A stretch of 64,000 nt of DNA. Source: Bactericera cockerelli. Lineage: Eukaryota; Arthropoda; Insecta; Hemiptera; Triozidae. Shown here one piece after another: positions 1 to 39,127 of this stretch. A model generated the notes under the pieces. It searched no databases. It had not been told where the DNA came from and saw only the letters and a program-made list of their open reading frames with translations. Positions within the stretch are counted from its first letter, which is position 1. Each line of letters begins with the position of its first letter. The DNA lies in assembly GCA_024516035.1 (NCBI GenBank), contig CM044956.1, positions 31,594,217-31,658,216 on the forward strand, read 5' to 3'. The translations under genes were made by a program, and so were the position numbers.

Positions 1-480
1 TCGACTGGTACCAAGAGCATAGGTACCAGGAGACAGGCCGAGGGTCTGAGAGACGCACCCGCCAAGAGGGAGGACAAGGTCAACTCCGCGGCTCAAATCT
101 TGAGCAATGGCTCGACTGGTACCAAAAGCATAGGTACCAGGAGACAGGCCGAGGGTCTGAGAGACGCACCCGCCAAGAGGGACGACAAGGTCAACTCCAC
201 GGCTCAAATCTTGAGCAATGGCTCGACTGGTACCAAAAGCATAGGTACCAGGAGACAGGCCGGGGGTCTGGGGAGACGCAATCGCCAAGAGGGAGGACAA
301 GGTCAACTCCACGGCTCAAATCTTGAGTAATGGTTCGACTGGTACCAAAAGCATAGGTACCAGGAGACAGGCCGGGGGTCTGGGGAGACGCACCCGCCAA
401 AGAGGGAGGACAAAGTCAACTCCCTGGCTCAAAATCTTGAGTAACGGCTCGACTTGTACCGAGGCACAAGGAACTCAAAA
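1..480. repeat. Tandem satellite A, ~112-bp unit
   Basis: The start of the unit (TCGACTGGTACC) recurs at 1, 112, 223, 335 and, diverged, at 449, giving spacings of 111, 111, 112 and 114 bp. Each unit holds a short internal inverted pair of GGTACC sites and ends in CTCAAATCTTGAGCAATGG. The array runs off the left edge of the window, so its true length is unknown. The open frame across it (100-330) exists because two units lack stops and should not be taken as a gene. Confidence 0.93.
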
Positions 481-703
481 CTCATGAGCCCAAAATGAAA
501 AATCAGGAAAATAACTCACAATGAATTCTGTAGCGCTGGAATATAACACACGGCGCGAAGACAGACTGGAACTTATCAAAATGTCACTTGAAAATATATG
601 GACACGGCTCGGAAACGGGCCGTGAATTGATTAACTTTCACCATATAAAGACAAAATAGATTGCACAATAAATTGTTGTTACTAGGTCAAAGATCAAAAG
701 AGA
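481..703. other. Unique spacer between two satellites
   Basis: About 220 bp between satellite A and satellite B without a repeat of either unit. I see no open frame of note and no RNA gene. Confidence 0.5.
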
Positions 704-2290
704 TCAATCGCATGCGAGAGCCACACAGAGACCGCAAGAAAAAAGTTCAAAGGCCGTCAGGCGCAATGAATTAAACTGAGTTGCTCACCGGTCAACTGCA
801 CAAGGCAGAAGATGGAGACTCTCCCCGGAGAAGCATTTAGGCAATCGCATGCGAAAGCCACTCAGAGACCACAAGAAAGTTCAAAGGCCCGTCAGGCGCA
901 ATGAATTAAACTGAGCTGCTCACCGGTCAACTGCACAAAGCAGAAGATGGAGACTCTCCCCGGTGAAGCATTTAGGCAATCGCATGCGAAAGCCACTCAG
1001 AGACCACAAAAAAGTTCAAAGGCCCGTCAGGCGCAATGAATTAAACTGAGCTGCTCACCGGTCAACTGCACAAAGCAGAAAATGGAGACTCTCCCCGGTG
1101 AAGCATTTAGTCAATTGCATGCGAAAGCTACTCAGAGGCCGTAAGAGTAAGTTCAAAGGCCCGTCAGGCGCAATGAATTAAACTGAGCTGCCACCGGTCA
1201 ACTGCACAAGGCAGAAGATGCAGACTCTCCTCCCCGGTGAAGCATTTAGGCAATCGCTTGTGAAAGCTACTCAGAGGCCGTGAGAGAAAGTTCAAAGGCC
1301 CGTCAGGCGCAATGAATTAAACTGAGCTGCCACCGGTCAACTGCACAAGGCAGTAGATGCAGACTCTCCTCCCCGGTGAAGCATTTAGGCAATCGCTAGT
1401 GAAAGCCACTCAGAGGCCGTGAGAGAAAGTTCAAAGGCCCGTCAGGCGCAATGAATTAAACTGAGCTGCCCACCGGTCAACTGCACAAGGCAGAAGATGG
1501 AGACTCTCCCCGGTGAAGCATTTAGGCAATCGCATGCGAAAGCCACTCAGAGGCCGTAAGAGTAAGTTCAAAGGCCCGTCAGGCGCAATGAATTAAACTG
1601 AGCTGCCACCTGTCAACTGCACAAGGCAGTAGATGCAGACTCTCCTCCCCGGTGAAGCATTTAGGCAATCGCTTGTGAAAGCCACTCAGAGGCCGTGAGA
1701 GAAAGTTCAAAAGCCCGTCAGGCGCAATGAATTAAACTGAGCTGCCCACCGGTCAACTGCACAAGGCAGAAGATGGAGACTCTCCCCGGTGAAGCATTTA
1801 GGCAATCGCATGCGAAAGCCACTCAGAGGCCGTAAGAGTAAGTTCAAAGGCCCGTCAGGCGCAATGAATTAAACTGAGCTGCAACCGGTCAACTGCACAA
1901 GGCAGTAGATGCAGACTCTCCTCCCCGGTGAAGCATTTAGGCAATCGCTTGTGAAAGCCACTCAGAGGCCGTAAGAGTAAGTTCAAAGGCCCGTCAGGCG
2001 CAATGAATTAAACTGAGCTGCCACCGGTCAACTGCACAAGGCAGAAGATGCAGACTCTCCTCCCCGGTGAAGCATTTAGGCAATCGCTTGTGAAAGCCAC
2101 TCAGAGGCCGTGAGAGAAAGTTCAAAGGCCCGTCAGGCGCAATGAATTAAACTGAGCTGCCCACCGGTCAACTGCACAAGGCAGAAGATGGAGACTCTCC
2201 CCGGTGAAGCATTTAGGCAATCGCATGCGAAAGCCACTCAGAGGCCGTAAGAGTAAGTTCAAAGGCCCGTCAGGCGCAATGAATTAAAAA
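704..2290. repeat. Tandem satellite B, ~138-bp unit with higher-order pattern
   Basis: About twelve head-to-tail copies of a GC-richer unit. Anchors such as GTCAGGCGCAATGAATTAAA recur every ~135-140 bp. Two variant types can be told apart. One has GCATGCGAAAG, GTAAGAGTAAG and a GGAGACTCTCCCC block; the other has GCTTGTGAAAG, GTGAGAGAAAG and a GCAGACTCTCCTCCCC block. From about 1440 onward they mostly alternate, so the evolving unit there is a ~275-bp dimer. The last copy is cut at 2289, where AT-rich DNA begins. Confidence 0.93.
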
Positions 2291-2601
2291 GAGCTGCTTA
2301 ATGAAAAGAGAGAACTTACCTTTAAAGATTGACGACGTGCGGCAAATAGAGAAAATAATTTGAAAAATAATTGAAAATTTTGCCCGATACCAAAAGCTAG
2401 AGCACTTTTAAAAGTATCGAGGTCCGAACGGTACGAGAGTTGAGAATACACTGAAGCAAGAACCCCCAGCTCGGGAAATTTCAAAAGGTTCTCATGGGAA
2501 GTTCGAATTTGGAAGTTCTCACAAGGTAAAATGGCTCTATAATGATGACGTACGAGGAAAATTAAGTCCGAAACGGTAGGGGAAGGGGGGGTACTTCTCA
2601 A
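2284..2601 (-). other. Open frame ending at a donor-like site, unrecognised
   Basis: A 105-codon minus-strand frame beside the satellite. It reads to CGTCAATCTTTAAAG followed by GTAAGT, which looks like a 5' splice site. The translation (start MRSTPPSP, end near FAARRQSLK) matches nothing I know. It could be one exon, or part of a degraded element that carries the satellite. Weakly supported. Confidence 0.2.
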
Positions 2602-2639
2602 GGTGGGTCGAGCTGCAGCTCTGACCTAAAATAATATTA

Positions 2640-3590
2640 TTATTATTTTTTACTAGAAAAAAAATGCGCTCATCCGGATTAGAACGTACGACCTACCGCG
2701 GCAAGTCGCCTGAGTAATCCTCTAGGTAAATTGTACTTCCAGTGTGAGGCGAGAAACTTCTGCTATATAAAATCGAGTGTACCTACGCTTGAAATATTTT
2801 CTGTGGGGATTATTGTGCGAATTTTGAAATATTTTTGTTATTTCCTCGCAGAAAAATAAAAACTAGACAAATTTATCGGTAACATTGTGTTTCTCAGAAT
2901 CCCGCTTTGGGGCCCGCCCCTTTTAATGCATTTTTTTGAACTTTTTTTCTGTCCATGCACTTCTATAATATTACGATATGTGTGTAAAGCTATAAACGAA
3001 CATTCACCTACAAATGGTCTGGTAGTTATTGGGGCTGACAAGAAATTGTCTTATGATGAAAAAAAGAAAAAAAAAAACATGAATACTTTTTGTATTCGTG
3101 TTTTTTTTCACAGGGTCGTTGTGACGTCATGGAGTAAAAATTACTATGAAATCATATTCTTTTGTCACGAAATCATTGGTTTTTAAAATTATATGTGACT
3201 CTGTAACATTGACTTTTCAAGACGACAAAATACATACTAACTATATTTACCGTTATATAAGCACTGTAGTTTCTGGGAGTCGTTCTCCCGCGAAACGCCC
3301 GTTTCGCTTGATCTATGCTAAAATATGCCATCAATAATGTTCAATCCTTCCTAAGCCATCAAAATCACCCTTAAATGCCACTGATACAATAATGTGATAG
3401 ACATTGAAAATGTAATTTTGAAATTTCATCTATTTTACTTTCAGATGGAATGTTACCAGCTCTGGAACGTCATTACCTTGCAAAGGAATGGGACTATAAT
3501 CATCGACTCTGCCTCTTCCCTCATCTCTATCTCCATCTCTCCTCCTCCTCATTCTCATCTCCAATTCATGAACAGGGTAGCTCATAAGTC
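2640..3590. other. AT-rich DNA without a recognisable gene
   Basis: Holds short low-complexity tracts, including a small imperfect hairpin at about 3068-3112 where A-runs and AACATGAATAC pair with GTATTCGTGTT and T-runs. A pyrimidine-rich stretch lies near 3500-3560. Open frames here are short, overlap on both strands and look like chance. Confidence 0.5.
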
Positions 3591-3596
3591 TATATA

Positions 3597-4453
3597 TACA
3601 GAGTGGTTCTGGACTTATGTTCACCAGAAATAAATTTCCTAAATATTGAAATGAGAAAAAACACTTATTTCTTGTTTTTTAGTTGCGGATATGTTGGTGA
3701 TGAAATTTTTATACAGGGTAGTCCACCAGTTAAATTTTTTGGAGTCAAATTTCGATTTTATGTAAGTACCCCCATATTTTTCATAGTTTTCTTTTCCTTG
3801 AAATTCTACATACTTTCGAACTTCACACATTGCATTGATAAGTGGTTTGATTTTATGCAGGGTGTGCGTTCTATGCCAGAATTTTAAAACTCTAAAATCG
3901 ACTACCTAAAGTAAGAGTACAAGTGTAACATTTCAAATCGCATTGTTTTTCATGCATAACAATATGTAGTATGAATGGTTTTTGTATTTACCTTAAATTA
4001 ATCAAAGATAAATCACATGTACAATTGATTTGCACATTTTGCGATACCATGATTTGTTAAAACTTGTTTATTAGATATAAGGCAAACACAAAAACCATTT
4101 GTACTGCTCTGTGTAGTGTGGAAAAACAATGCTATTCAATATGTCTAACTTGTACTTTTGGTTGAGATAGTCGAAAAATATGTACTTGTATGAACAACTT
4201 ACCAGAATGCAAAGTGTAAATTATAAAAGTATGTAGAAGTTCAAAGAAAATGACAAACCGAAATCAAAATTTAGGTTACTCATATAAAAATCCTAACTTG
4301 ACACAAAAAAAACCAAATTCTTAACCACCCTGTACAAAAATTTCCACACCAATATAACTGCTACTAAAAACAAAAAACATTTGGTTTTTCCCTCAATATT
4401 TCAAACAGGGACGACATTATTTCTAATGAACACAAGTTCATGGCCACCCTGTA
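3597..4453. mobile_element. Fold-back MITE, outer unit of a nested pair
   Basis: Begins TACAGAGTGG and ends CCACCCTGTA; the ends match in inverted orientation at about 19 of 26 positions. It contains a second inverted pair (3712-4334) and a still inner, more diverged pair around 3856-3955 and 4120-4215, so the whole ~860 bp is an old imperfect palindrome. TA-flanked CAGGGT ends are typical of non-autonomous Tc1/mariner-like elements. That family assignment is inferred. Confidence 0.65.
3712..4334. mobile_element. Inner CAGGGT-ended MITE
   Basis: The left end TACAGGGTAGTCCACC is mirrored by ACCACCCTGTA on the right, with T-rich then GTCAA-containing subterminal sequence shared by both arms. 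It sits symmetrically inside the 3597-4453 palindrome. It may be a separate insertion or an inner repeat of one long TIR. Confidence 0.55.
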
Positions 4454-4459
4454 TACGAG

Positions 4460-7400
4460 TACCTCCTCGTGTTAATGTTTTCTGTCTGTAGGTAGTACAT
4501 CTTATGTCCGCACAGTATGTTCAGAAGCCACCCTCAGGGTGATCTTTGTGTCTCCTCTACTCTCTCACCTGTTCTCTATGCTTCTATTATCTCCCTAAGT
4601 TTAAACTAATTTGAAATTTCCATTTTCATTACTGAATTATCTCGGGCTCTTAATTTGCAACATTATGAACTCGATTGCACATGAATACCCACCTGTGACC
4701 AAAATGGTTCATCAAGCTCTTGACATCTGTTCCTTTGGAGCATGATTCTGAATAAGACTTTATATCTATTTAATTTTTTCAAGAGTATTAACTCAGCCTT
4801 TTTTCATCCTTTTCAAAATAACCTCATCAATTATACGTCACCTGTATAATGTCTGTGAATGTATAATGTTTGTGTGATGTAACACGTATGTCTGTGATCT
4901 CATTTTTATATAAGGAAAATAACTTTTTTTAATAAATTGATAACAATAAATAGTTTTCTGATGTAATCACTATTTCTTCGACGTTTTTCTTTGTAGGTTC
5001 CAAGCCAGTTTTGCGTGAACAAAATTCCTGCGTTTTCTGTTGAGGTCTCAAGAGATCGGGCAGTTCTGCAATCTCTTCTTCCTTCAATTAGCCTTCTTTT
5101 TTTAGGTACATATATGGCGTACCATCATCACCTTTGTTTTTATTGCTTCGTATATTACATCTAGTTCTAAACTAGCCCTCTTACTTTAAATTTTATCTAT
5201 TTTTTTACGTTCTTGAATTTTTTCAATGCACCTCTCAAGTTTTTATTTACTCATTAAGTCTGAATGTTTTCAAATATATCATCCATTTTTAGTTTGACCA
5301 TTCATCATTTACCCTTAAGATTTCATTATAGTCCTTATTACAAGCTATGGAGACATGAGACCTTGTATGAAACTTTCTCAGTCCACTGACAACATACATG
5401 TTTTTAGTTTATTAAAATTCTTATAGTTTTCTAAAAATACATATATGGGAGTTTGGCTGAATGGAACATGAGTGTAGTGTATACAGTTTATTTCTGTATT
5501 ATAATACATATGGCCGTTCATAATTTCTTGCATAAGTAGGATCAGTCCTCTTGGTATATTTTCTTTTTTGTAATTAAAAGTCCTCCTCTATTCCTTATCA
5601 TTGCTTCCACACATTTAAAATTCTCCTTGTCATGTATTATTTTTGGTGTTATCAGCGACATTTTACTATTTTTGTCTTATAAAACAAAGAATAACGGTGC
5701 CTAATTCTACTTTTCTTAAATCTTACCTATATTTATTTTATATTGAAGTTTTTCATGGTTAAATGTAGACCATTGTATAATTAATTCTTTATTTTTCATT
5801 ATTCCTCGCCTTAGACCAAATTCTATTAATGATTTTCTCTTCTCAATATACCCCTCTACAGTAACAGTTTGTCTTTAAGTTTAAAATATTTTAACCTAAA
5901 CTTAAATTTACTGGTTCTATCACTTGTAATTAACTTTATGAATGAGAAATTAAGCCCGGTTGAAGACAAATCAAATTCATTAGATTTCAGTTGTACAGGG
6001 TGGGGGTAAAAGTATTAATAATAATATTAATCCGCAGAACGGACGTATAATTACGGGTCAAGCCCTTTATACGCAGTTATAATAAATATACAAGTGAAAA
6101 ACAGTAAAAAATAAAAGCCTGTATATGTAGTTGTTTCTCTCAGTATGGTGCTTTTTTTCAAGATTTCACATTATATGACTTGATAAAACCTTTTCTTTGT
6201 GATATTAAAGAAAACAACTATCTAAATTTTAGTATTCACGCCAGCTCTATCTCTCAACATCAGTCTACCTATTCAGAATTAGGTACTTCATAAAAACAAA
6301 AATCGCTACTTCGCTTTGTCTCAAATTCAATATTTCCCCAATATTCCTTTAATTGATATTTTAGACTAAAAAATAACGCCTTGAACCTTTTTAATGTTTT
6401 CATTGTATATTATTATACGTCCCTTTTTATGGTGATATTTTCACTTTCCATTGCCTGGACAGTAAGGTATAGAAAGTATTGTAAACGGTCATTTTAAGAA
6501 ATAGAGCTAATAACATTTCTGGACTAATAATAATAAGACTTGTCTGATAGCAATATTTCATGAACGGTAGGTCGTAGAGTGATGTATTTGGCAGTAGCTT
6601 CAGTGTGTTACAATACAAGTACGCACGCACCCGCAACAATTAAAAAAACCTCCCATTTTTTTTATTAAATAAACTAAGAAATAAAATATCTCGTATATAT
6701 TATAGGTATCCATTTTTTAAAGAACATTTATTTGAAGAAAGGAAACACTCACGAGTCGTTGTTCCTCGTATAATTTTTTTTATATATGTATATGATAAAA
6801 TCGTCTTCTTGTAATGTTCACACAAGTTCATTTTCTATAAAAAGGACTTAGTTTCTAGTTTCTTGATGAAATAGTCCAACGAAACTTTGATGATCAAAAG
6901 CATTGAAAAATAATATTAGAAATTTCTCGGAAGTAATAAACAATTTCTATAGTATGATAATGATTTTATGTTTAATGTAATGTTATTATACTTATTATGT
7001 TCATTCTGATGTTTCCTTGTGTTTGTACGATGACTGAAGTGTTATTTCTAATGGATATTTTTATACTGTGACTTTATATAATGTGTTCTGTTTTTGTTTT
7101 ACTGTCAGGAATAAGTGATTTTCTTTTAATATGTTCTGATGATGATATATATGTCCAAATGATTTTACTGTATGTTTATTTTACCTGTCTTCAATGAATG
7201 GCTTCCTATTTTCTTGTAATTGTATCAAAATATTTTATGTATGTACTGAAATTTCTTACTTATGAATGTGATTATTTATGAATGACCTCATCAAACTGGT
7301 TTAATTGATTATTTTTGATGTTAACTTATACGTTTAGAATGTGATGATATTTTTTTACCCATGGAATGTTAGTTATCATTTTTGTTCTTTAATATAAGTG

Positions 7401-7890
7401 TTGAAATATGTTAGGTGAAATTCAATTGGTATGCTGTATTGTATTTACTTATTTACGAGTATGTATTGTTTATTATCGTGTCCATATTTGTTGTAATATA
7501 ATTTTAGTTTTACTTATTTTACAAAATTTAATTTTCTAAGTTCCATTAGTCCATTTAAAAAATGTAACAATAAAGATATGCTTTATTTGTACTGCTGTGA
7601 AAAGGCTAATTACCTAGTTCCTCTTGTCAGCATTTCATCAAAGTACTGTCCTGCTGGAGCGAGATGCACTGTTTTTGCATGAATATCATGGCTCATGGCA
7701 CTCATGACCTATTTAATTATTTGAAACAATGAGATAGTGGGCTAATTTCCTATTGTAATTAATAGAATGATACATATTTATCATTTCTTTAACAAATAAA
7801 TATGTATAGTAAATATACAAATCAAAGTTTTCATGAAAAATGTGGTTTTCATTTCCTTTTTTTTGATCTCAACTTATAACCTGCACTGTT
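4460..7890. other. Gene-free AT-rich interval
   Basis: About 3.4 kb of T-rich sequence. I could assemble no exon with splice sites and protein-like content. The only structures I recognise are an isolated TACAGGGTGG transposon end at 5995-6004 and the LINE 3' remnant at 6050-6120. Confidence 0.5.
6050..6120 (-). mobile_element. Truncated 3' end of the antisense LINE family
   Basis: AATTACGGGTCAAGCCC and the following AT-rich stretch match the terminal 3' sequence of the LINE at 12757-16500, in the same orientation. This is a 5'-truncated insertion of tens of bases, as expected of target-primed reverse transcription. Confidence 0.55.
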
Positions 7891-7894
7891 ACTA

Positions 7895-8060
7895 GCCTCC
7901 GTGGTGTAACGGTTATGACTCCTGTTCATAGTCTAGAGATCTCGAGTTTGATTGGGGCAGAATAGTCTAACAGAAATTTCTGTTCCCTCCGAACTCGTGA
8001 GGCTGGGTGAGGTTAATGTGGGTAACTGGTACGATTCCCAGCGGATATGATAAAACAATA
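7895..8060 (+). repeat. tRNA-headed SINE remnant
   Basis: CCTCCGTGGTGTAACGGTTA resembles a tRNA A box, followed by a diverged B-box-like GAGTTTGATTGG. A downstream GGCTGGGTGAGGTTAATGTG block also occurs in the 5S-headed SINE (for example 60790-60810), so a shared tail is likely. Too degraded to be a functional tRNA. Confidence 0.5.
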
Positions 8061-8877
8061 ACCAATTTGACGATTAAACCCAAAATTAAACAGTGATGAA
8101 TAATTGACAATCCTAACAAGTGAGATATGCAGTTTTTAAATAATCTGATGCCTGATATGTATTTTTCAAAAATTACCATCTACTTAGCTCTACAAGACCT
8201 TATCCATCATAACAGCACCTTATAGAGAAAATTGAAGTGTTAAATCGCGCTCTTTTTAGTTTATTTTATCTGTGGTAAAGAAAGTATTATAAGTTATTTT
8301 TTTGAAATTGAGCTTTTAAGATTTATGGGCGAAATATACTCTCCTGATTTCACCAAGAGTCAATTTTCAATCAGTCTCAAACTGATATTTTACAGGTGGA
8401 CAGTATTTGTATTATACTTTTGTGAATTTTTCAGATTAGATTACATACAACTAGTAAAAGATAAACTGCCAATTATGGACACAATACTTCCTCCAGGGCC
8501 GTATTTAAGGGGGGGGGGGCCTTCGTTTCCTCACTTCTTATTTCTACACCCTATGGTTGCAGCTTGTCCTACAGATTGTCATGTATTGATATTATTATTC
8601 ATCATAATACCTACATACAGCCAAAATCCGAATGTAACGATATTTATGTAGGAATTAAAGCTCGGTGTTCTACGACTTATTCGAGTGAACCATACAAACT
8701 AGTGAGTATACCTAATTATGAGTAGTATTTAGTATTAGGCGAAACTTAAGGGTCTATCAGAAAAAAAGGGAAACATCAGATGAGGCCGGGGCGCAGGCCA
8801 GTACTCTGTTAGCTTGATCATCATCATTTACTTAAATTAAAAAAATATTTTTTTTTTTTTTAATATAAAAACAGTAC

Positions 8878-9040
8878 TGGCCTGCGTCCGTGGCAGAGTG
8901 AGTTAGCGCGCTAGGCATTGTACGCATGGTAACCTGGGTTCGACTCCCAGCGGGGCAGGATTTTTTCTGCTCTGTATTTGGGTGTTCAAGGTCCTCGTGA
9001 GGAAAAATGAGTAGCTGCTTTAGTGTTAGCAGCGACCAGT
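8878..9040 (+). repeat. tRNA-headed SINE, 'GTTAGCGCGCTAGG' family
   Basis: CAGAGTGAGTTAGCGCGCTA and GGGTTCGACTCCCAGC are the A and B boxes of a tRNA-like pol III promoter. The conserved tail starts GATTTTTTCTGCTCTG. A second copy is at 48787-49015 and a third diverged one at 60346-60490. The tail contains a GGTCCTCGTGAGGAAAA block shared with the 48787 copy. Confidence 0.75.
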
Positions 9041-10127
9041 GGCGGAATTATAGGCAAAAATAAGATTTTGGGATATTCGAGAAAAGTCCTATAATTCTGC
9101 GCTACCCACTTAAAAATTGTGACATATCATTTGCTTGATAAAAATATCGCATGTTGTTAGTAATTCCTTCGTAACAAGTCCAGGAAAACCTGGCTTTTTT
9201 AGAGGTTCGCTGGTCCCGTCATAGGGCTGGGAAAGAAAATCACTTTTAATGATCCGTTAATCCTGATTCCAAGAGTAAAAATGTGCAAAAGAACTAAACG
9301 GTAGCGGCTCCGCAGCACATCTGTCTTCACTCCTGCGATGTTTTCGTGTGTAATGGCCGTTAGATTTCAGCCTTGTGGTTGAGATTTATTTGCAGTAAGG
9401 GATCGCTCCCTAGCGTAAAGGAGCGATCCGTAGTCCTGAGATCGATACCGGTTAGGCAGACTTGCTAGCTGAGTATTTAAAGTTCATAAGTCCTGAGTGC
9501 AAATCTTACCGCGAGCAATGTTTTTGTCCAATCGAACTGAAATTTTCTGAGTATGTTCCTTGCTTGGTAAGTAAATGATCAATAATGAGTCTGATAGTTG
9601 ATAAACTCACCCCAACCTAAAGGAAGAGCAGGATATGAAACTTTGCGAAACCTTTTCGCTACGTTTCGAAACAAAATGTCGGTTGGGCTCAGTGGGAAAC
9701 CGTCCTGGCGAAGTTAGTTTTTCAAAGTTAAAGGTTTCACTTCACAGACAAATGAATAGTTTTCGTTATATAAAGGCTCCTTGATATATCTGTGGTTTCC
9801 GTATTCCACACATATCTTTTTTTTTAATGCGGGAGATTTTGAATTTTAAACAGATGAAACTGAAAGTTGAAATTAATCATGAATGAAAAACACTGAAACT
9901 ATTTTTTTGGAAAATGAATTATAATAAATTGGGCTAGTTATTTGGAAAGTTAAAAAAATATCTATTTCTTGGTAAAAGACTCAAATATTCATACGGTTTG
10001 GTTCATTGGTGGTTTGGTAAAGACTGGTTCATTGCTACTTCAATGATTGTGTACTGTCCAAGGTACCAGTCTTTCTCTGAAGTGTTCACTCTGTTCATGT
10101 AAGTTGAAATCTATCCGTTTTTTTCAG
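9041..10127. other. Intergenic DNA upstream of BLM
   Basis: Contains a short imperfect inverted repeat around GTGGCGGAATTATAGG and CCTATAATTCTGCGCTAC (9041-9108), resembling the ends of the 130-bp MITE at 30991-31119. A 10-bp-stem hairpin built on GGATCGCTCC and GGAGCGATCC lies at about 9400-9430. No gene seen. Confidence 0.45.
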
Positions 10128-10210
10128 TTGATTGTACTAATGTGGACCCTAATGACCATGTCAGACAAAGAGAGTTCTGGAATATGTGTCCCACATTCTT
10201 TGTAATCTAT
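10128..10210 (+). other. Possible 5' UTR exon of BLM
   Basis: A strong acceptor (CCGTTTTTTTCAG) precedes this 83-bp block and GTAAGT follows it. It holds ATGs but its frames close quickly. It lies 0.55 kb upstream of the first BLM coding exon on the same strand, so a non-coding leader exon is plausible. Another GTAAGT occurs at 10098. RNA evidence would settle it. Confidence 0.3.
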
Positions 10211-10762
10211 GTAAGTAAATGACTGTTTCAGTTAGTTAGAAAGCTATAAATCATCTTGAGACTCATGTCCACTTTGACTTGTCTGTTATATTTTCTAGAT
10301 AATGTCTGTTCCATGATCAAAGCCACCAAGGAACACAAGTGTGGCAGAGAGGTTGGGAAACAGAAACAATGAGGATTAATACTTATTGCAAGGAGTTGTC
10401 TCTAAGTTTATGTTGGTATAGTGGGTAATAAACCATAGTGAAAGATAGGATAATGAATATAGGATAAGTTAGGCCTAAACATAATTTCAGGAATTTTTGG
10501 GCCAAAGACTTAGCAGGGATTTTTATAATTTTACCACTAAAAGGTTTTTTGTGTGTGAATAAACCTCATCTTTAGCAAGGCTATGTTGATTATATCTTTC
10601 CATGTGTACAAAATTTAAATTTTGTCAATCTCAGTTCTGGTCAAATTGAAAATTAAGTTCTTTTCTGGTCCCATAAATCTCATACTTTTGTAGGAATAAC
10701 ACTATTCTTATTCTTTTATTTTTTCAGATAGTAAAAGAATTCACAAGAAATTTAACTGATAC

Positions 10763-37860
<27,098 letters not shown>

Positions 37861-37927
37861 CAAGTCACACTCTCTCGGTCCAAGTTTTAGAATCTGAAAT
37901 ATTTTTATTTCTAGAAACTTTGACAGA

Positions 37928-37933
37928 AATAAA
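37928..37933 (+). promoter_or_regulatory. BLM: Poly(A) signal of BLM
   Basis: AATAAA 68 bp after the BLM stop. A second candidate lies near 38573, so a longer 3' UTR is possible. Confidence 0.6.
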
Positions 37934-38039
37934 ACTGGATAATGCAATACTTTCCTGAAGAAGAAATCGTTAGAAGCGTATTTCAAAGTGCACTAGGAGG
38001 CGCGTGTTTCAAAGTGCAATCGGTGTTTTTTCAATTAAT

Positions 38040-38886
38040 ATTCCGATCCGGTGCTTTTTTGATCGATCTGAACTCCTTGATAACTTAGGCACAAGTATCG
38101 TGATAGGTACGAGTATTAATCATATTACTATTTCTAGCCTTAAACATCTTGTTTGCGATGAAAAGTTTTAATTAGCTCATAATGATCGCATGATAGATTT
38201 TTGAGTCCTTAACAAAACAGGTCAAACAAATATAATATGTAAATACCATCATTTTAAAACACCAAGTGTTAATTGAAACGCGCTCTTGACTATTTTTTAA
38301 GAAAAGATACATGCAGCATACTATTTCTAGGACAAATACCTGAGTTAACCTGGTCTTACTTTTCTTCTCTACTTAACACTCTCTTGTCAATGTTCCCTCT
38401 TCTTACTATCATTTTCACTTGTTAAAAATAGTCTTACATTTAAAAAAAGATATTTTTGTCGTGAATTATGATTCCAATATGTAAAAAAATAGTTGTATAG
38501 ATATTATTGAAATGTATAAATTTATTTGAACACAACTTCGTTAATTTCACACTCGAGTTGGAAAATAAAATTGTTTAAATATGTATTACGTAGGTATTTC
38601 TTCTCTTCTTCTCTGTATAAAATTTACGAGTACATTATTATACACATAAACTGTACAAAATAGAGCCTTTTAAATAAAATATAATTTTTTAATTTAAACT
38701 GTACAAAATAGGGCCTTTTTTTAAATTAAATATAAAATTCTAATTTAAACAATGACAAGAAATTGGGTTTTAAATACTACTTTCTTTAATTTAAAATGAT
38801 TCGAAATTTTGGTATGTAGAACTCCGTAATTTTCTTTAAAAAAAATATACTTATAGAAGCAATATACATTATACACAACACACACT
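38040..38886. other. Intergenic DNA after BLM
   Basis: AT-rich; contains two similar AAACTGTACAAAATAG-GGCCTTTT blocks at 38650 and 38697 (a ~50-bp direct duplication). No gene seen. Confidence 0.45.
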
Positions 38887-39032
38887 AAGGGCCACATTAT
38901 GAAACAGGATTAAATCTAAACCTGACACGCCCTCAAGTCGGAGTTTTCAACCAATCACAGCGCATTATAGCGCGATCTCAGAGATAGTGTCCAATTAGAT
39001 TAATTCTAATCCTGTTTTATAATTCAGCCCTT
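38887..39032. mobile_element. 146-bp MITE, 'GAAACAGGATTA' family
   Basis: TAAGGGCCACATTATGAAAC at the left is mirrored by GTTTTATAATTCAGCCCTTA at the right. The middle has CTGACACGCCCTCAAGTCGG, shared with the copy at 29206. Confidence 0.78.
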
Positions 39033-39127
39033 AGTGATGTAGGTACTGTTTGACTAATTATTGGTGCAATAAAAAGGCTTAAAACATATCAAATCTTGAG
39101 TGAAAACTAGTAATGAGCAAATACTAT

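Noticed and set aside
100..330. 76-codon open frame in satellite A
   Set aside because: It simply spans two tandem units without stops; no protein-like features and no splice context.
704..2290. Regular repeats that might suggest a CRISPR array
   Set aside because: Units are ~138 bp with no unique spacers; the context is eukaryotic. It is a satellite.
8325..8651. 108-codon plus-strand frame
   Set aside because: No splice sites in agreement, hydrophobic T-rich composition, includes a G homopolymer; judged chance.
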